The position numbers were made by a program, and so were the translations under genes. The notes beneath the pieces were generated by a model, which had not been told where the DNA came from, searched no databases, and worked only from the letters and a program-made list of their open reading frames with translations. This document shows, piece by piece, positions 5,911 through 7,152 of a stretch of 7,152 nt of DNA. The DNA comes from Dehalococcoidia bacterium (GTDB lineage Bacteria > Chloroflexota > Dehalococcoidia > Lucifugimonadales > Lucifugimonadaceae): positions 1-7,152 of the forward strand of contig JAAXHR010000238.1 of assembly GCA_012270805.1 (NCBI GenBank). Direction: 5' to 3'. Position 1 is the stretch's first letter. Every line of letters begins with the position of its first letter.

Positions 5911-7152
5911 TTAGGCAGGTTGCTTTGATTTTTGGAAGGTGGTTGATGGTGTGTATCGGACTATGCCCTTGGTGGAGCCGGGGTGTCCGGGAGTGTTGTA
6001 GAGGGCGCAGCCGTCGCAGTTGGACCGGATTCCACAAGGTGTGGGTGTGAGGGTTGTTTGAGTGCCGAAGGGTTGGCCGGGGTCGGCCAAGACGGATGCG
6101 CTCGCTTCGCGTTTGACCTCTGCCCTGTTTCTAGTGAGGTGTTCGGTGCCGCCGTCGGTGCGGGTTTTGCGCTCCTGGCTGAGTAGTGAATCGAGGCGAA
6201 GCTGCTTGGCTGGCTCGGGCCGATGTCCGGGGAATGTGATGAATGGCCATGCCCACTTCTGGACCACGCCCATGACGGTGAGTTCCTGCCATCGGGTGAT
6301 CTTGGCCCGGCGCCGGTTCTTGAGTATGCGCTCGACGCTGATGGGACCGAATCCAGGGGTTCGCATTAGCTGGTCGCGGTTGGCGGTGTTGATGTCGACG
6401 GGAAATGCATCGAGGTTTTCGAGTGCGATGGTCTGTTTGGGATCGAGTTCGAGGGGCAAGAAACCTCCTTTGTCGAAACCAAGTTTGATTTCGTTGTCGG
6501 AGTATTTGTAGACGCGTTTGAGCCAGTCGAGCTGATAGAGCCGATTGGTTCGTTGCATCGGGGTTGCGGGATGCTCTTCGAGCGGCGTGTATCGCACGGG
6601 CCGGAAGGGCGAGAAGTAGACGCGCTTGAGTTCCCAGTCGGCGTAGAGCTGGGAGATGCGGTTGAGGATGTCGAGATCGGTCTCGTCAGCTGCACCGACG
6701 ACGAATTGAGTGGCCTGTCCGATGGCGCCGTTGGTCGGACCGCGTTTGAGTTCGTCGATCCAGGCCATCGGGTCCATGATGTCGCGTTGATAGTGCTTCA
6801 TCTTGGAGAGCTTGTTCATGTGGTCGACGGTGGTAGTTTCGAGGTTTACGGAGAGACGGGTTCCGAGGAGGTGTGCGGCTTCGACGATGTGGCGCTCAGT
6901 GCCGGGCATGACTTTGAGGTGGATGTAGCCGTCGAACTTGTATTTGTTGCGTATGAGATCCACGACTTTGACCATTCGCTCGGTGGTCTTGCTTCCGGTA
7001 CCTGCGACGCCAGAACTGAGGAATAGGCCTTGGACGGTTTGGCGCTCGACGAGTTCGTTGAAGGTTTTGGCGAGTTCGTCGACTTTGAAGCCGAAGCGTT
7101 TGCGTGGGACCCAATGACTGTTCGGGCAGAAATGGCAGTCCATCTTGCAGAA
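5911..7152 (-). CDS. Radical SAM protein with helix-hairpin-helix domain, putative DNA modification/repair (5' end outside window)
   Basis: The frame is open from the right edge (7152) to TAA at 5911-5913, giving 413 residues numbered here from the edge. Residues 1-9 read FCKMDCHFC, the Cys-x3-Cys-x2-Cys that binds the 4Fe-4S cluster (Cys2, 6, 9). The ATG at 7143 lies inside this motif and cannot be the start. Further landmarks are GLFLSSGV (42-49), GYIHLK (75-80), RLSVNLE (99-105), QATQFVVGA (146-154), LKRVYFSPFRPV (175-186) and RLYQLDWLKR (204-213). A helix-hairpin-helix follows (about 250-283, VDINTANRDQLMRTPGFG). This matches the putative DNA modification/repair radical SAM family, whose members often neighbour a uracil-DNA-glycosylase-like gene; none is visible here. 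After about residue 310 comes a polar tail with an added CGIRSNCDGC cluster (Cys373, 379, 382). The reaction is unknown. Family call is firm, function is inferred. Confidence 0.88.
   Translation of the reverse strand, partial: FCKMDCHFCPNSHWVPRKRFGFKVDELAKTFNELVERQTVQGLFLSSGVAGTGSKTTERMVKVVDLIRNKYKFDGYIHLKVMPGTERHIVEAAHLLGTRLSVNLETTTVDHMNKLSKMKHYQRDIMDPMAWIDELKRGPTNGAIGQATQFVVGAADETDLDILNRISQLYADWELKRVYFSPFRPVRYTPLEEHPATPMQRTNRLYQLDWLKRVYKYSDNEIKLGFDKGGFLPLELDPKQTIALENLDAFPVDINTANRDQLMRTPGFGPISVERILKNRRRAKITRWQELTVMGVVQKWAWPFITFPGHRPEPAKQLRLDSLLSQERKTRTDGGTEHLTRNRAEVKREASASVLADPGQPFGTQTTLTPTPCGIRSNCDGCALYNTPGHPGSTKGIVRYTPSTTFQKSKQPA

Noticed and set aside
5670..6050. 126-codon plus-strand frame running from inside smpB across the convergent gap
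   Set aside because: It overlaps smpB in another frame and the radical SAM gene antisense, reads through both hairpins, and its Trp/Arg-rich translation is not protein-like.
6553..7026. 157-codon plus-strand open frame opposite the radical SAM gene
   Set aside because: It lies entirely antisense to a well-conserved coding region, its translation shows no recognisable motif, and it is best explained as a shadow of the codon usage of the real gene.

Overview
The window looks like an ordinary bacterial chromosome segment with moderately GC-rich, compactly packed genes. A DapL-type lysine branch, a lipoprotein-type S41 protease, a DNA-repair-associated radical SAM protein and scattered short palindromes between genes would fit a Chloroflexota (Dehalococcoidia/SAR202-like) or related environmental genome. 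That placement is an impression from protein sequence and gene content; there is no rRNA here and I could not run a search.

Layout. Bases 1-159 are the last 52 codons of an unidentified plus-strand gene. Three tightly spaced plus-strand genes follow and probably share a transcript with it: dapF (201-1055), dapL (1099-2262) and hflX (2285-3445). After a 220-base gap comes a secreted, probably lipid-anchored S41/C-terminal processing protease with a PDZ domain (3666-5111). A 206-base gap with two short palindromes leads to smpB (5318-5812). The last gene is on the minus strand, converges on smpB, and runs off the right edge (7152-5911). It is a radical SAM protein of the putative DNA modification/repair type with a helix-hairpin-helix domain. 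The 98 bases between the convergent genes hold two hairpins.

How the genes work together. DapL would make LL-diaminopimelate from tetrahydrodipicolinate, and DapF would turn it into meso-diaminopimelate for lysine and possibly cell wall. HflX (ribosome splitting and recycling) and SmpB (trans-translation) both deal with stalled ribosomes, but they are separated by the protease gene and need not be co-regulated.

Most notable. The DapF homologue has serine at both positions where the family's two catalytic cysteines sit, although the surrounding motifs are intact. Second, the radical SAM protein carries an extra C-terminal Cys-x5-Cys-x2-Cys cluster beyond its helix-hairpin-helix domain. I found no CRISPR array, transposase, tRNA or rRNA, and no clearly new multi-gene system.
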